A stretch of DNA of 49,263 nucleotides from Veillonellaceae bacterium (lineage in GTDB: Bacteria > Bacillota > Negativicutes > JAAYSF01), in assembly GCA_012523975.1 (NCBI GenBank), contig JAAYSF010000096.1, forward strand, positions 1-49,263, in the 5' to 3' direction. The notes below the pieces were generated by a model. The model saw only the letters and a list, made by a program, of their open reading frames with translations, did no database searches and had not been told where the DNA came from. Of the stretch, positions 24,639 to 32,955 are shown piece after piece. Made by a program: the position numbers and the translations under genes. Position 1 is the first letter of the stretch, and each line of letters starts with the position of its first letter.

Positions 24639-25457
24639 ATGCCGCAAAAACAAGCATGGCTGCGCAGCCTTAAATATTTTGCGCTGGATATGGATGGCAC
24701 CATTTACATGGGTCAAAACCTGCTTCCGGGTGCGCTGGAATTTCTGCAATATCTTAAGAGCAGCGGTAGGCAGTACCTATTTTTAACAAACAATTCATCG
24801 AAGAATAAATTAAGCTACGTGAAAAAACTTCAAGGACTGGGCATTCCGGCTACTAGCGATGAGGTAATGACTTCAGGCGAAGCTACGGCGCTATATCTTA
24901 ATTCGGTAAAACCCGATGCCCGGGTATACCTATTGGGTACGCCTGACCTTGAACAGGAGTTTGCTGATCAAGGGTTTACACTTACTGCCGAACAGCCTGA
25001 TTATGTGGTGCTTGGCTTTGATCAGACATTAACCTATGCTAAGCTGGCTGAAGCCTGTCATTTAATTAGGGAGGATGTGCCGTTTATTGCTACCCATCCG
25101 GATATAAATTGTCCTACTGACGAGCGTTCGGGTTACTTGCCTGATACCGGAGCTATGTTAGAACTTATTTACGCTTCAACCGGCAAAAGAGCTAAAATCA
25201 TCGGTAAACCTTATCAGGAGATGATTGATGCCCTTATGACCAAAATGCACTGTCGGCGCCAGGAGACGGCCATGGTGGGTGACCGGGTATATACTGACAT
25301 CAAAATGGCCAAAAACGCCGGCATATGCGGCATATTGGTATTAAGCGGTGAAACCAAGTTGGCTGATTTAGAACATGCCGAGGTTCAGCCCAATTTTATC
25401 TTTGACGATGTCAGTGCTTTGATGAAGGCCTTAAAAGGGGCAGATCATAATGAATAA
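24639..25457 (+). CDS. HAD-IIA family phosphatase (NagD/AraL-like)
   Basis: The 272-residue HAD hydrolase has motif I DMDGT (nucleophile Asp17), motif II LTNNSS, motif III lysine in IIGKPYQEM and motif IV VGDRVYTDI. The IIA cap lies between motifs II and III. Relatives remove phosphate from small sugars, glycerol phosphate, phosphoglycolate or nucleotides; specificity cannot be read here. Its position after the glycerol-phosphate genes hints at a glycerol-phosphate or overflow phosphatase. GGGAGG precedes the ATG. Confidence 0.88.
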   Translation: MPQKQAWLRSLKYFALDMDGTIYMGQNLLPGALEFLQYLKSSGRQYLFLTNNSSKNKLSYVKKLQGLGIPATSDEVMTSGEATALYLNSVKPDARVYLLGTPDLEQEFADQGFTLTAEQPDYVVLGFDQTLTYAKLAEACHLIREDVPFIATHPDINCPTDERSGYLPDTGAMLELIYASTGKRAKIIGKPYQEMIDALMTKMHCRRQETAMVGDRVYTDIKMAKNAGICGILVLSGETKLADLEHAEVQPNFIFDDVSALMKALKGADHNE

Positions 25458-25479
25458 AACGTCATGTACATTAGATTTG

Positions 25480-25504
25480 AGGCCCGTAGGGCCTATCTTT
25501 TTTT
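25480..25504 (+). terminator. Intrinsic terminator after the HAD phosphatase
   Basis: AGGCCC (25480-25485) and GGGCCT (25489-25494) enclose a GTA loop, followed by ATCTTTTTTT. A clear terminator. Confidence 0.85.
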
Positions 25505-25529
25505 GGATTAAGCGACATTGCGGTATATT

Positions 25530-25557
25530 TTGTCTTTCTGTTAATTTGTGTTATCAT
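25530..25557 (+). promoter_or_regulatory. Candidate promoter of the first mgtC-like gene
   Basis: TTGTCT (25530-25535) and TATCAT (25552-25557) are 16 bases apart, directly after a terminator and 29 bases before the start codon. Confidence 0.4.
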
Positions 25558-25586
25558 GGTAATAGAGGCTATCTTGGAGGGGCATT

Positions 25587-26243
25587 ATGATTGCTGACTG
25601 GGAAGTTGCGTTTAGACTGGTTGCGTCGGCATTATTTGCCGGTATCATAGGTTATGAGCGTCAGTCCCGACATAAAGCAGCGGGGCTTAGAACGCATATT
25701 CTGGTCGCGGTGGGATCATGTCTGATTATGGTCCTTTCGATTAATATTTATAGCTCGGTTCAAGGGTTGACCAATGCCGACCCGGCCCGTTTGGCCGCAC
25801 AAGTCGTAAGCGGTGTCGGTTTTTTGGGGGCAGGCAGTATCTTAAAAGAAGGCCCAACAATCAAAGGTCTGACAACTGCAGCCAGTCTTTGGGTAGTTTC
25901 GGGGGTTGGCCTGGCAGCGGGTGCAGGGTATTATTTGGGGGCCCTGATGGCGACGGTACTGGTATTTTTAACATTGACCATTTTGGCGCGGATGGAGCAT
26001 AAAGACAATCAAGCTTATTTGGCCCAGTTGATTGTAAAAACTTTGGACATTCCCGGGCAGATCGGGCAGATTAGCTCAATACTCGGCAATTGTGGCGCTA
26101 GCATTCGTGATATAAAAATAGAGCAGCAAGACACTTTGGCGATAATTACGATTAATTTATTAATGCCCAGTAATATGAGCATGTCCGATTTAACGCAGCA
26201 AATAATCGCAGTCAAGGGTGTTAAAGAAGTTCGACAAGAGTAG
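25587..26243 (+). CDS. MgtC/SapB family membrane protein, first copy
   Basis: The 218-residue protein has four or five N-terminal membrane helices carrying the family blocks GIIGYERQSRHKAAGLRTH, GVGFLGAGSILKEG and GLTTAASLW. A cytoplasmic ACT-like domain (about 145-218) follows. MgtC proteins aid survival at low Mg2+ and inhibit ATP synthase in Salmonella; many family members have unknown function. TTGGAGGGG precedes the ATG. A close paralogue starts at 27330, with glpP between them. Confidence 0.88.
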   Translation: MIADWEVAFRLVASALFAGIIGYERQSRHKAAGLRTHILVAVGSCLIMVLSINIYSSVQGLTNADPARLAAQVVSGVGFLGAGSILKEGPTIKGLTTAASLWVVSGVGLAAGAGYYLGALMATVLVFLTLTILARMEHKDNQAYLAQLIVKTLDIPGQIGQISSILGNCGASIRDIKIEQQDTLAIITINLLMPSNMSMSDLTQQIIAVKGVKEVRQE

Positions 26244-26287
26244 AACCTAAGCTGATGGGCTACACCAATCGATAAGGAGAGTATCAA

Positions 26288-26857
26288 ATGCAGCCTAAGA
26301 ACTTATTAAAACTATTATGCGCAGGTGCGGTAATTCCGGCGGTTCGCAATATTGAAGATTTTAAGTATGCTCTTGAGAAAACCGCTGCGCCTACTCTTAT
26401 ATTGTTGTTTGGTGATATTTTAATTTTGCCGTCGCTGCTGGCGCAAGCTCAAAGTCACAAAAAGCGCCTGCTTGTCCATCTTGACTTACTTGATGGTATT
26501 GGCAAGGATGAAGCGGGGATCAGGTATTTAGCCCGGATGGGTGTTAATGGTCTCATAACTACTAAAGCATATTTGTGCAAAGTAGCTCAGGAAGAAGGTA
26601 TGATCGCTATTCAGAGGTTGTTTTTGATGGACTCCGAAGCTTTGCGTACAGGAATTAATTTGGCTAAAAAATATAAGCCTGATGCTGTCGAGGTACTGCC
26701 TGCGGCCGTTCCGGCCAGTGCTATCGAGCAGTTAAAAGCAGGTACCGGGCTGCCTGTCTTGGGCGGCGGGTTGGTTCACACCCGCGAAGATGTGGAAAGC
26801 GCCATTAAGAATGGTATTTGTGCGATAAGCGCAAGTCAAACTTCACTATGGAATTAG
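26288..26857 (+). CDS. glpP: Glycerol-3-phosphate-responsive antiterminator GlpP
   Basis: The 189-residue cytoplasmic RNA-binding regulator has the GlpP family pattern: VIPAVRN, LFGDI, HLDLLDGIGKDE, GLITTK, DAVEVLPA and GGGLVHT. In Bacillus, GlpP with glycerol-3-phosphate prevents termination in leaders of glp mRNAs. A matching terminator/antiterminator pair lies before the GlpA-like gene at 21388-21452. AAGGAGAG precedes the ATG. It may be cotranscribed with the preceding mgtC-like gene (44-base gap). Confidence 0.92.
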   Translation: MQPKNLLKLLCAGAVIPAVRNIEDFKYALEKTAAPTLILLFGDILILPSLLAQAQSHKKRLLVHLDLLDGIGKDEAGIRYLARMGVNGLITTKAYLCKVAQEEGMIAIQRLFLMDSEALRTGINLAKKYKPDAVEVLPAAVPASAIEQLKAGTGLPVLGGGLVHTREDVESAIKNGICAISASQTSLWN

Positions 26858-26879
26858 ATGATAAATTAATGGAATATAT

Positions 26880-26919
26880 AAAAGCTCTTTTGTGCCGGTT
26901 GGTGCAAAAGAGCTTTTTT
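26880..26919 (+). terminator. Intrinsic terminator after glpP
   Basis: AAAGCTCTTTTG (26881-26892) pairs perfectly with CAAAAGAGCTTT (26905-26916), ending in a run of T. A strong terminator. Confidence 0.88.
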
Positions 26920-26995
26920 GGTTCTCCCAAATCTTCAAACACTCGGTGCAAGCCGGGTTGCTAACAAGTATACAGTATTTGGATGACGATTTGTA

Positions 26996-27024
26996 TTGAC
27001 ATTATCCGATATATTGGCTAAAAT
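26996..27024 (+). promoter_or_regulatory. Strong promoter ahead of the small ORF and second mgtC-like gene
   Basis: TTGACA (26996-27001) and TAAAAT (27019-27024) are exactly 17 bases apart. About 135 bases of AT-rich leader follow before the small ORF; apart from a short AGGAA/TTCCT inverted repeat near 27064-27086, no known riboswitch was recognised in it. Confidence 0.7.
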
Positions 27025-27164
27025 AGTAATTAAATAAAATATTCTAAAAATGAAACAAAAGTTAGGAAAAATGAGAAAAAATTCCTGATATGTTTACACT
27101 TGAGTGGAGGGTGTGTCAGGGGTTTTTGCATTTTATTAAAGTAAAGTAAAGTGAGGTGGGCATA

Positions 27165-27263
27165 GTGCGGCATGTAGAGTGGGGAGATGTTGTCACATTG
27201 CTTATTCAAGCACTGTTAATTTCATCAATTTTTGGGGCGGGTGCGTTTTTGCTTGCTTCGTAA
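27165..27263 (+). CDS. Putative 32-residue membrane peptide
   Basis: GTG at 27165 lies 4 bases after GAGGTGGG and opens a 32-codon frame ending at TAA 27261-27263. The product begins MRHVEWGDVV and then has one hydrophobic segment (TLLIQALLISSIFGAGAFLL), enough to cross the membrane once. It lies 67 bases before the second mgtC-like gene and behind a strong promoter. Small membrane peptides regulate MgtC/MgtA in enterobacteria. Coding status rests only on the ribosome site and composition. Confidence 0.5.
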   Translation: MRHVEWGDVVTLLIQALLISSIFGAGAFLLAS

Positions 27264-27329
27264 TTAGATAAAGCCAGGGCTTTTAATAGCACATGGCCGG
27301 TTGGTGAGGCTTCGTTGGGGGGGAGGAAC

Positions 27330-27992
27330 TTGATATCCGAAGTCGATGTTCTCATGCGTTTGATAATAGCGCTGTTTTTGGGCGGACTCATCGGCTACGA
27401 ACGTCAGGCCTGTAATAAAGCGGCCGGGTTGCGGACCCATGTTTTGGTATGTGTCGGGTCCTGTTTGATAATGGTTCTTTCGATTAATATATATTATACG
27501 GTTCAAGGTTTAACGAATGCCGACCCTACCCGACTGGCTGCCCAGGTTGTCAGCGGTATTGGTTTTTTGGGAGCTGGCACAATCATGAAAGAAGGCACGA
27601 CGGTTAAGGGTTTGACGACAGCTGCCAGTATATGGGTTGTATCAGGAGTGGGGTTAGCTGCCGGCAGTGGTTATTATATCAGCGCTATTATGGTGACCGG
27701 TTTGGTATTTATAACATTATCAGCCCTTACGCGGTTTGAAAAATGGATGGGCCATATTGGTGGGGCTGTGAGTTTACTTATTAATGCAGCCGATAAGCCG
27801 GGACAAATTGGCCGGGTATGTTCGCGGCTAGGCGAGTATGGACTTAATATCAGGGATATCAAGGTTGAAGGCTCCAGTGATCACAATGTTCTTATGGCAA
27901 TCACAATCGATTCGCTAGAAAGACTAGATGCTGCGGTAATTGTTGCTAATCTAATGGAAATCGAAGGTGTCGTTTCTGTTAAGATAGAGTAG
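27330..27992 (+). CDS. MgtC/SapB family membrane protein, second copy
   Basis: This 220-residue paralogue of the protein at 25587 shares GLIGYERQACNKAAGLRTH, GIGFLGAGTIMKEG and GLTTAASIWVVSGVGLAAG and a C-terminal ACT-like domain. TTG 27330 is preferred because it aligns with the first copy (MISEVDVLMRL against MIADWEVAFRL) and a G-rich ribosome site precedes it. TTG 27315 lies at the edge of that site and would add five residues. The C-terminal domains diverge more than the membrane part, suggesting different signals. Confidence 0.87.
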   Translation: MISEVDVLMRLIIALFLGGLIGYERQACNKAAGLRTHVLVCVGSCLIMVLSINIYYTVQGLTNADPTRLAAQVVSGIGFLGAGTIMKEGTTVKGLTTAASIWVVSGVGLAAGSGYYISAIMVTGLVFITLSALTRFEKWMGHIGGAVSLLINAADKPGQIGRVCSRLGEYGLNIRDIKVEGSSDHNVLMAITIDSLERLDAAVIVANLMEIEGVVSVKIE

Positions 27993-28019
27993 GATTGGCT
28001 ATTTCTTGCAGTGTCTTGG

Positions 28020-28727
28020 TCAGCGGATAAATTTTTCGGGGCAGTCAGTAATTATGGCATCGACGCCTATGCTGCAGACTAAGTCAAAATCGTCTTGGTC
28101 ATTAACAGTGTAGGTGTTGATGCCTATTCTATTCGCTCGTGCCGCTTCGGCAAAATTACTATCAAGATTTTGCCAGAAGGGATGGAGGTAATCAGCGCAC
28201 ACATCTTGTGCCAGCCGGCAAATGTGGATAGGGCGCCCTTCGAACAGGACGCCGGTTTTTATTGTTGAGTTTAGCTTCTTAACTTGTAATAATGACGGAT
28301 GATAAAACGACGATATTATCACGCGATCAACTAGGTGGTAACGTTCGACAAGTCTTATGACAAGTTCTTCAATGCCTGGATAAATAACGGGCCCGTTTTT
28401 AATTTCGATATTCAGCAATAGCGGTGTCGTGATGTGCCATTCAAGATACTCGGCTAAAGTTAATAGTTTCTGACCTTTAAACCTTGGGTCGTACCAAGCG
28501 CCAAAATCAAACTCTTTTAATTCACTTAAGGTCAGGTTTTTAAGCAAACCGCACCCGTCACTGGTGCGGTTTATTTTATAATCGTGGCAAATAACGACAT
28601 GGCCGTCCTTGGTAAGCTGAACGTCAAGTTCAATTCCATCGGCGCCACAGGCTAGTGCATTCGTAAAAGCCGCCATTGTATTTTCGGGGCCACCAGCCCG
28701 GCCGCCGCGGTGAGCATATATATACAT
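28020..28727 (-). CDS. Glycerophosphodiester phosphodiesterase
   Basis: This 235-residue GDPD/UgpQ-type TIM barrel has the catalytic signatures HRGG near the N-terminus, PENT, ELDVQLTKDGHVVICHD (metal and acid-base residues) and EIK. It has no signal peptide, so it acts in the cytoplasm and releases glycerol-3-phosphate from glycerophosphodiesters. AGGTGG precedes the ATG. It is transcribed divergently from the ABC transporter genes and stands 4 kb from the other glycerol-phosphate genes. Confidence 0.92.
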   Translation of the reverse strand: MYIYAHRGGRAGGPENTMAAFTNALACGADGIELDVQLTKDGHVVICHDYKINRTSDGCGLLKNLTLSELKEFDFGAWYDPRFKGQKLLTLAEYLEWHITTPLLLNIEIKNGPVIYPGIEELVIRLVERYHLVDRVIISSFYHPSLLQVKKLNSTIKTGVLFEGRPIHICRLAQDVCADYLHPFWQNLDSNFAEAARANRIGINTYTVNDQDDFDLVCSIGVDAIITDCPEKFIR

Positions 28728-28854
28728 AGTCCACCTCGAATGTGATTTTTTTAACTTTGTATATTGTATGTAATATGGCAGGAATGCTGCGAGAAATTTA
28801 GAATATTTTTTAACTAGAAAAATAATTTTCTATATTATCTAAGGAGGCTTTAAA

Positions 28855-29892
28855 GTGAAAAAGCGTTGGCATGTTTTAGTGGCGTTGGTTGCAGCTGTGT
28901 GTATGCTTGGCTTGGTGTTTGCCGGCTGCGGCAGCACAGCTTCGGACAAACCCAAAGCTGGTGGCGGCCCCACTGGTACGGTAATGATTTATACCTCAAT
29001 CTATCCGGATATTATTGAAAAGGTTAAACCGGAAATGGCCAAAGCATTCCCTAACCTTGATATCCAGTGGTTTCAAGGCGGAACAGAAAAGGTTATAACC
29101 AAGATTTCCGGAGAAGTGGAAGCTAACAGAGTGCAGGCCGATCTGCTGATGGTAGCAGACCCTTCGTATTATTTGACTCTTAAAGAAAAGAACCTGCTTT
29201 ATAAGTACGATGCTCCAAACCGCAAAGATGTCGTACTTCCTAAAGACGAAGAAGGCTATTGGACTCCGGTTCGGATTTCCAACATGATTATTGCCTACAA
29301 CACCAAGAAAATTAGCGATGCTGATGCGCCGAAATCCTGGCAGGATTTGCTTGACCCGAAATGGAAGGGCAAAATCGGTATGCCAAGCCCGCTGCTTTCA
29401 GGTACAGCTTATGTAACGGCTGGAGCATTGTCAGACAAATATGGCTGGGACTATTTTTCGGCTCTTAAAAACAATGGTTTAAAAGTTGAAGAAGGCAACT
29501 CTGCGCTTCAGAATAAACTATTGACTGGTGAGTATGATATCGTAATTATCCTGGAAGAAAATATCTTGAAGATGGCTGGTAAGGGTGAACCCGTTAAAGT
29601 GGTCTATCCTGAAGACGGCACTATCATAATTCCAAGTCCGATTGCTATCTTCAATACCAGCCAGAACAAAGAGGCTGCAGAAGCTATCACCAATTGGTGG
29701 CTGTCTAAAGAAGGTCAACAAGCTATCGTTAAAGGCTGGATGCATTCGGTACGTGCTGACGTAGAACCGCCAAAAGGCGCGCCGGCGCTAAAAACATTCA
29801 TGGATAAAGCAGTGAATGCTGATTGGAATAAGCTGGCTAAAAATGCCGAACAAATCAAAGAAACCTTTAGGGCAAGAATACTTGATAAATAA
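28855..29892 (+). CDS. ABC transporter substrate-binding lipoprotein
   Basis: This 345-residue family-1 extracellular binding protein starts with a lipoprotein signal; LVFAGC places the lipid-anchor cysteine near residue 25. The two-lobe fold resembles the FbpA/PotD/phosphonate-binding group. The tyrosine pair typical of FbpA iron sites was not found around residue 200, so iron is doubtful. Spermidine, 2-aminoethylphosphonate or a glycerophosphodiester-type ligand remains possible. GTG 28855 lies 7 bases after AAGGAGG. A hairpin after the gene fits higher expression than the permease. Confidence 0.88.
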   Translation: MKKRWHVLVALVAAVCMLGLVFAGCGSTASDKPKAGGGPTGTVMIYTSIYPDIIEKVKPEMAKAFPNLDIQWFQGGTEKVITKISGEVEANRVQADLLMVADPSYYLTLKEKNLLYKYDAPNRKDVVLPKDEEGYWTPVRISNMIIAYNTKKISDADAPKSWQDLLDPKWKGKIGMPSPLLSGTAYVTAGALSDKYGWDYFSALKNNGLKVEEGNSALQNKLLTGEYDIVIILEENILKMAGKGEPVKVVYPEDGTIIIPSPIAIFNTSQNKEAAEAITNWWLSKEGQQAIVKGWMHSVRADVEPPKGAPALKTFMDKAVNADWNKLAKNAEQIKETFRARILDK

Positions 29893-29899
29893 TAGTTGT

Positions 29900-29927
29900 T
29901 TGGGGTGAAGAGCGATCTTCACCCCAA
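29900..29927 (+). terminator. Intercistronic hairpin after the binding-protein gene
   Basis: The perfect 11-bp arms TTGGGGTGAAG (29900-29910) and CTTCACCCCAA (29917-29927) enclose a 6-base loop, with only TTT following. It is probably a partial terminator or RNA stabiliser giving more binding protein than permease. Confidence 0.65.
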
Positions 29928-29947
29928 TTTAGGGAGGGCGCTTCTAA

Positions 29948-31633
29948 GTGGGATTAAAAGGGGTATTCTCTAGGCTCGACGCCAAATGGCTTGTTATCTT
30001 GGGCGCGGTAGGCGTGCTGGTAATATTTGTCGTCGTCCCCATGGTATACCTAGTAATTAACAGTTTTATTGTAGACGGCTCAGTGAATTTTGAAAATTAT
30101 CGGTCAGTTTATAGCAAGATTGTCAACTGGACAGCCTTGATAAATACCTTTAAGCTATCGCTGCTGGTAATGATTCTGAGTCTGATAATCTCTTTTCCGC
30201 TTGCCTGGCTAGTTGGTCGTACCAATCTTCCGGCAAAAGGATTTTTCCGAACAACATTTGTAGCAACATACATGATTCCGCCGTATGTAGGCGCCATTGC
30301 TTGGACTCAGCTCTTAAATCCCAGTGTTGGATTTGTTAACACCATGCTAGTCCATTTATTCAACTTGTCAGAATCCCCATTTAATATTTATAGTATGGCC
30401 GGTTTGGTCTGGGTTTTGACTTTATTCTATTCGCCTTTTGCTTTCATAACCATATCACGGGCATTGGAGAAAATGGACCCGACTTTGGAAGAAGCTGCTC
30501 GTATTTCCGGCGCATCGCCGCTGCGAGCTCTGATAGATGTAACGCTGCCGCTGATGTTCCCTAGTATATTAGCCGGTGGCCTGTTAGTATTCATCGCGGC
30601 CGGCTCGTGTTTCGGCATACCCTCAATTGTCGGCATGCCGGCCCAGATAGAAGTACTGACAACACGGATTGTAACCTATGTTTATATGGGCGACAGTAAT
30701 GGTATCCGAGATGCAACGGCACTTGCTGTATCATTAATGCTGGTTGCTAACTCAATTCTGTTCATTATGACCATGATGCTTGGCAAAAAGGACTATGTTA
30801 CAATCGGCGGCAAGAGTACGCGCCCCAATATTGTTGACCTTGGGGTATGGAAGTGGCCGGCCGTCGGGGCAGCCGTCACATACGGTCTTGTAACGGTGTT
30901 TTTGCCGATTGCCTCGATTTTTGTTTCTTCACTCATTAGAACATATTCCGAGCCGGTGTCGTTAAGTAACTTGACTTTTGAAAACTGGCTCCCGGTAATA
31001 CAAAGCTCACAATATCTTATTCCGATTAAAAACAGTTTCATTACGGCTACGGCCGCCGCTACTGCATCTACCGTTATCGCCCTGTTTGTCAGCTATCTCG
31101 CTGTAAAAACCCGGGCCAAGGGAAGACTTATTCCCGACGTGCTGTCAACGCTTGGCGGCGCTACACCGAGCGTAGTTATTGCGCTGGCGCTGATTATTGC
31201 ATTCTCGGGAAATTTAGTGCTCAATCTCTACTCGACATTGACCATTCTGGTTGTCGGCTACATGGTTAAATATCTTACAATGTCAGTGCGGACAATCTCA
31301 GCATCATTAAGCCAGGTGCATCCTTCGCTTGAAGAAGCAGCTTTAAACTCGGGGGCAAGTTGGCTAAGGACTTGCAAGGATATTATGCTGCCGCTGATAG
31401 CACCGTCAATTGTCGCAGGTTGGTTTTTAGTCTTTATGCCGTCATTTTATGAACTGACGATGTCGATTATTCTATATGGCGCTAAAACAAAGACTATCGG
31501 TGTTTTGCTGTATGAATTGCAAACATATGCCGACCCGCAAAATGCATCAGTGCTGTCAGTACTAATTTTAATTATCGTTCTTGTAGGAAACCTTATTATT
31601 CGTAAATTAACCAAAGGCAATGTTGGGATTTAA
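29948..31633 (+). CDS. ABC transporter permease, two fused domains
   Basis: The 561-residue protein has about twelve membrane helices in two binding-protein-dependent permease domains. Each domain has an EAA loop that contacts the ATPase: EEAARISGASPLRALIDV (about residue 180) and EEAALNSGASWLRTCKDI (about residue 460). Fused permeases of this kind occur in the FbpB/SfuB and 2-aminoethylphosphonate systems. GTG 29948 follows AGGGAGGG. The next gene starts 13 bases after the stop. Confidence 0.9.
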   Translation: MGLKGVFSRLDAKWLVILGAVGVLVIFVVVPMVYLVINSFIVDGSVNFENYRSVYSKIVNWTALINTFKLSLLVMILSLIISFPLAWLVGRTNLPAKGFFRTTFVATYMIPPYVGAIAWTQLLNPSVGFVNTMLVHLFNLSESPFNIYSMAGLVWVLTLFYSPFAFITISRALEKMDPTLEEAARISGASPLRALIDVTLPLMFPSILAGGLLVFIAAGSCFGIPSIVGMPAQIEVLTTRIVTYVYMGDSNGIRDATALAVSLMLVANSILFIMTMMLGKKDYVTIGGKSTRPNIVDLGVWKWPAVGAAVTYGLVTVFLPIASIFVSSLIRTYSEPVSLSNLTFENWLPVIQSSQYLIPIKNSFITATAAATASTVIALFVSYLAVKTRAKGRLIPDVLSTLGGATPSVVIALALIIAFSGNLVLNLYSTLTILVVGYMVKYLTMSVRTISASLSQVHPSLEEAALNSGASWLRTCKDIMLPLIAPSIVAGWFLVFMPSFYELTMSIILYGAKTKTIGVLLYELQTYADPQNASVLSVLILIIVLVGNLIIRKLTKGNVGI

Positions 31634-31646
31634 GGAGAGGAAACTA

Positions 31647-32690
31647 ATGGCAGAAGTCAGAATTGTATCAGTAATAAAGCAGTTTGGCGAGGTCAAAGCA
31701 GTAAATAACTTTAATGCTACTATCGCCGATGGTGAGTTTGTATCCATCTTGGGTCCGTCAGGCTGCGGCAAAACTACAATGCTGCGAATGGTGGCTGGCT
31801 TTGAACGGCCGACGCAAGGTGAGATTTATATCGGTGACCGGCTAATCAGCTCGGGCAAGAACGGTACCTTTGTCCCGCCGGAAAAGCGGAATATCGGGAT
31901 GGTTTTCCAATCGTATGCTGTATGGCCGCATATGAGTGTTTTTGATAATATTGCCTATCCCTTAAAAATTCAAAAAGTTTCCAAGGCCGATATCCAGGCG
32001 CGTACCAATCATGCTCTTGAACTTGTGCATTTAGATGGCTACGGTGAGCGTTACCCCCACCAATTGTCAGGTGGCCAGCAGCAGCGGGTGGCTCTAGCGC
32101 GGGCGTTGGTTGGCGAACCGCGTTTGCTGCTCCTGGATGAGCCGCTCAGCAACCTTGATGCTAAATTGCGTGAAAGTATGCGGTTCGAGATTAAAGACTT
32201 GCAGAAGAAGCTTAACATCACTGTAATCTATGTGACCCATGACCAGGCTGAAGCCATGGCCATGTCTGACCGGATTGTCGTAATGAATCAAGGTGTTATT
32301 CAGCAAATTGACAAGCCTCAGAATATCTATGAGAATCCGGCCAACAAAATTGTTGCCGACTTTATTGGTTTGGTTAATTTCATACCTGCTGAAATTAAGG
32401 CGGATACAATTGAAATGCCGACCATCGGTTTTACCATGCATCAGAGCAGCAGCTTTACAGGCAAAGGGATGGCCGCTGTCCGCCCTGAGCATATTACAAT
32501 GAGTAAAACGGGTTCGGGCTTGCGTGGTACGCTGCTCCATAAGTTTTATCTCGGTGATTCAACCGACTGCCGTGTGAAGGTCAATGATGAAATTATCAGA
32601 GTAATTGACAAAGCAGGGTCATATCAGGATTATCCTGATGGTTCGACAGTATATCTGGAATTCAATAAGGTAATGGCATTTCCTCAGTAG
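31647..32690 (+). CDS. ABC transporter ATP-binding protein
   Basis: The 347-residue MalK/PotA/FbpC-type ATPase has Walker A GPSGCGKTT (about 38-46), signature LSGGQQQR, Walker B LLLLDEP, an H-loop (YVTHDQAEA) and a C-terminal TOBE-like domain. ATG 31647 is preferred because AAGGAGAGG lies 6 bases upstream. The in-frame ATG at 31620 lies inside the permease gene. It completes a three-gene import system with one fused permease. Confidence 0.92.
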   Translation: MAEVRIVSVIKQFGEVKAVNNFNATIADGEFVSILGPSGCGKTTMLRMVAGFERPTQGEIYIGDRLISSGKNGTFVPPEKRNIGMVFQSYAVWPHMSVFDNIAYPLKIQKVSKADIQARTNHALELVHLDGYGERYPHQLSGGQQQRVALARALVGEPRLLLLDEPLSNLDAKLRESMRFEIKDLQKKLNITVIYVTHDQAEAMAMSDRIVVMNQGVIQQIDKPQNIYENPANKIVADFIGLVNFIPAEIKADTIEMPTIGFTMHQSSSFTGKGMAAVRPEHITMSKTGSGLRGTLLHKFYLGDSTDCRVKVNDEIIRVIDKAGSYQDYPDGSTVYLEFNKVMAFPQ

Positions 32691-32716
32691 GGAAATCATG
32701 ACTGGCAAAAATACGG

Positions 32717-32746
32717 ACCGCGCGATAGTATCGCGCGGTTTAGTTT
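32717..32746 (+). terminator. Intrinsic terminator after the ABC operon
   Basis: ACCGCGCGA (32717-32725) and TCGCGCGGT (32731-32739) form a perfect 9-bp stem with a 5-base loop, followed by TTAGTTT. The T-run is short, but the stem is strong. Confidence 0.7.
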
Positions 32747-32901
32747 GCGCTGGTTCGACGTCTATGCCGTTCCATGTCGCACTAAAGCATGTATTTCCCG
32801 GGCAATATATCAAATTAAGACATAATTTTTAACAACAATAGCAGGAATTATTTTAGCTATAGCGAAATAGATATATGTTGTATGGATTTTTTTGTTAGTG
32901 G

Positions 32902-32940
32902 CGGGACAAAATAAATTACTGGCGGGCAGATTATATCCCG
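32902..32940. promoter_or_regulatory. Candidate CggR operator
   Basis: CGGGAC (32902-32907) is repeated as CGGGCA (32923-32928) with a 21-base period. The Bacillus subtilis CggR operator is a direct repeat built on CGGGAC with a near-20-base period. It lies just before cggR, fitting autoregulation of the glycolytic operon. Similarity is partial. Confidence 0.45.
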
Positions 32941-32955
32941 GAAGGGAATGACAGC

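Noticed and set aside
27025-27164. Possible Mg2+ riboswitch in the leader of the second mgtC-like gene
   Set aside because: The leader does not show the conserved M-box or mgtA-type elements I could recognise; only AT-rich sequence and one short inverted repeat are seen.
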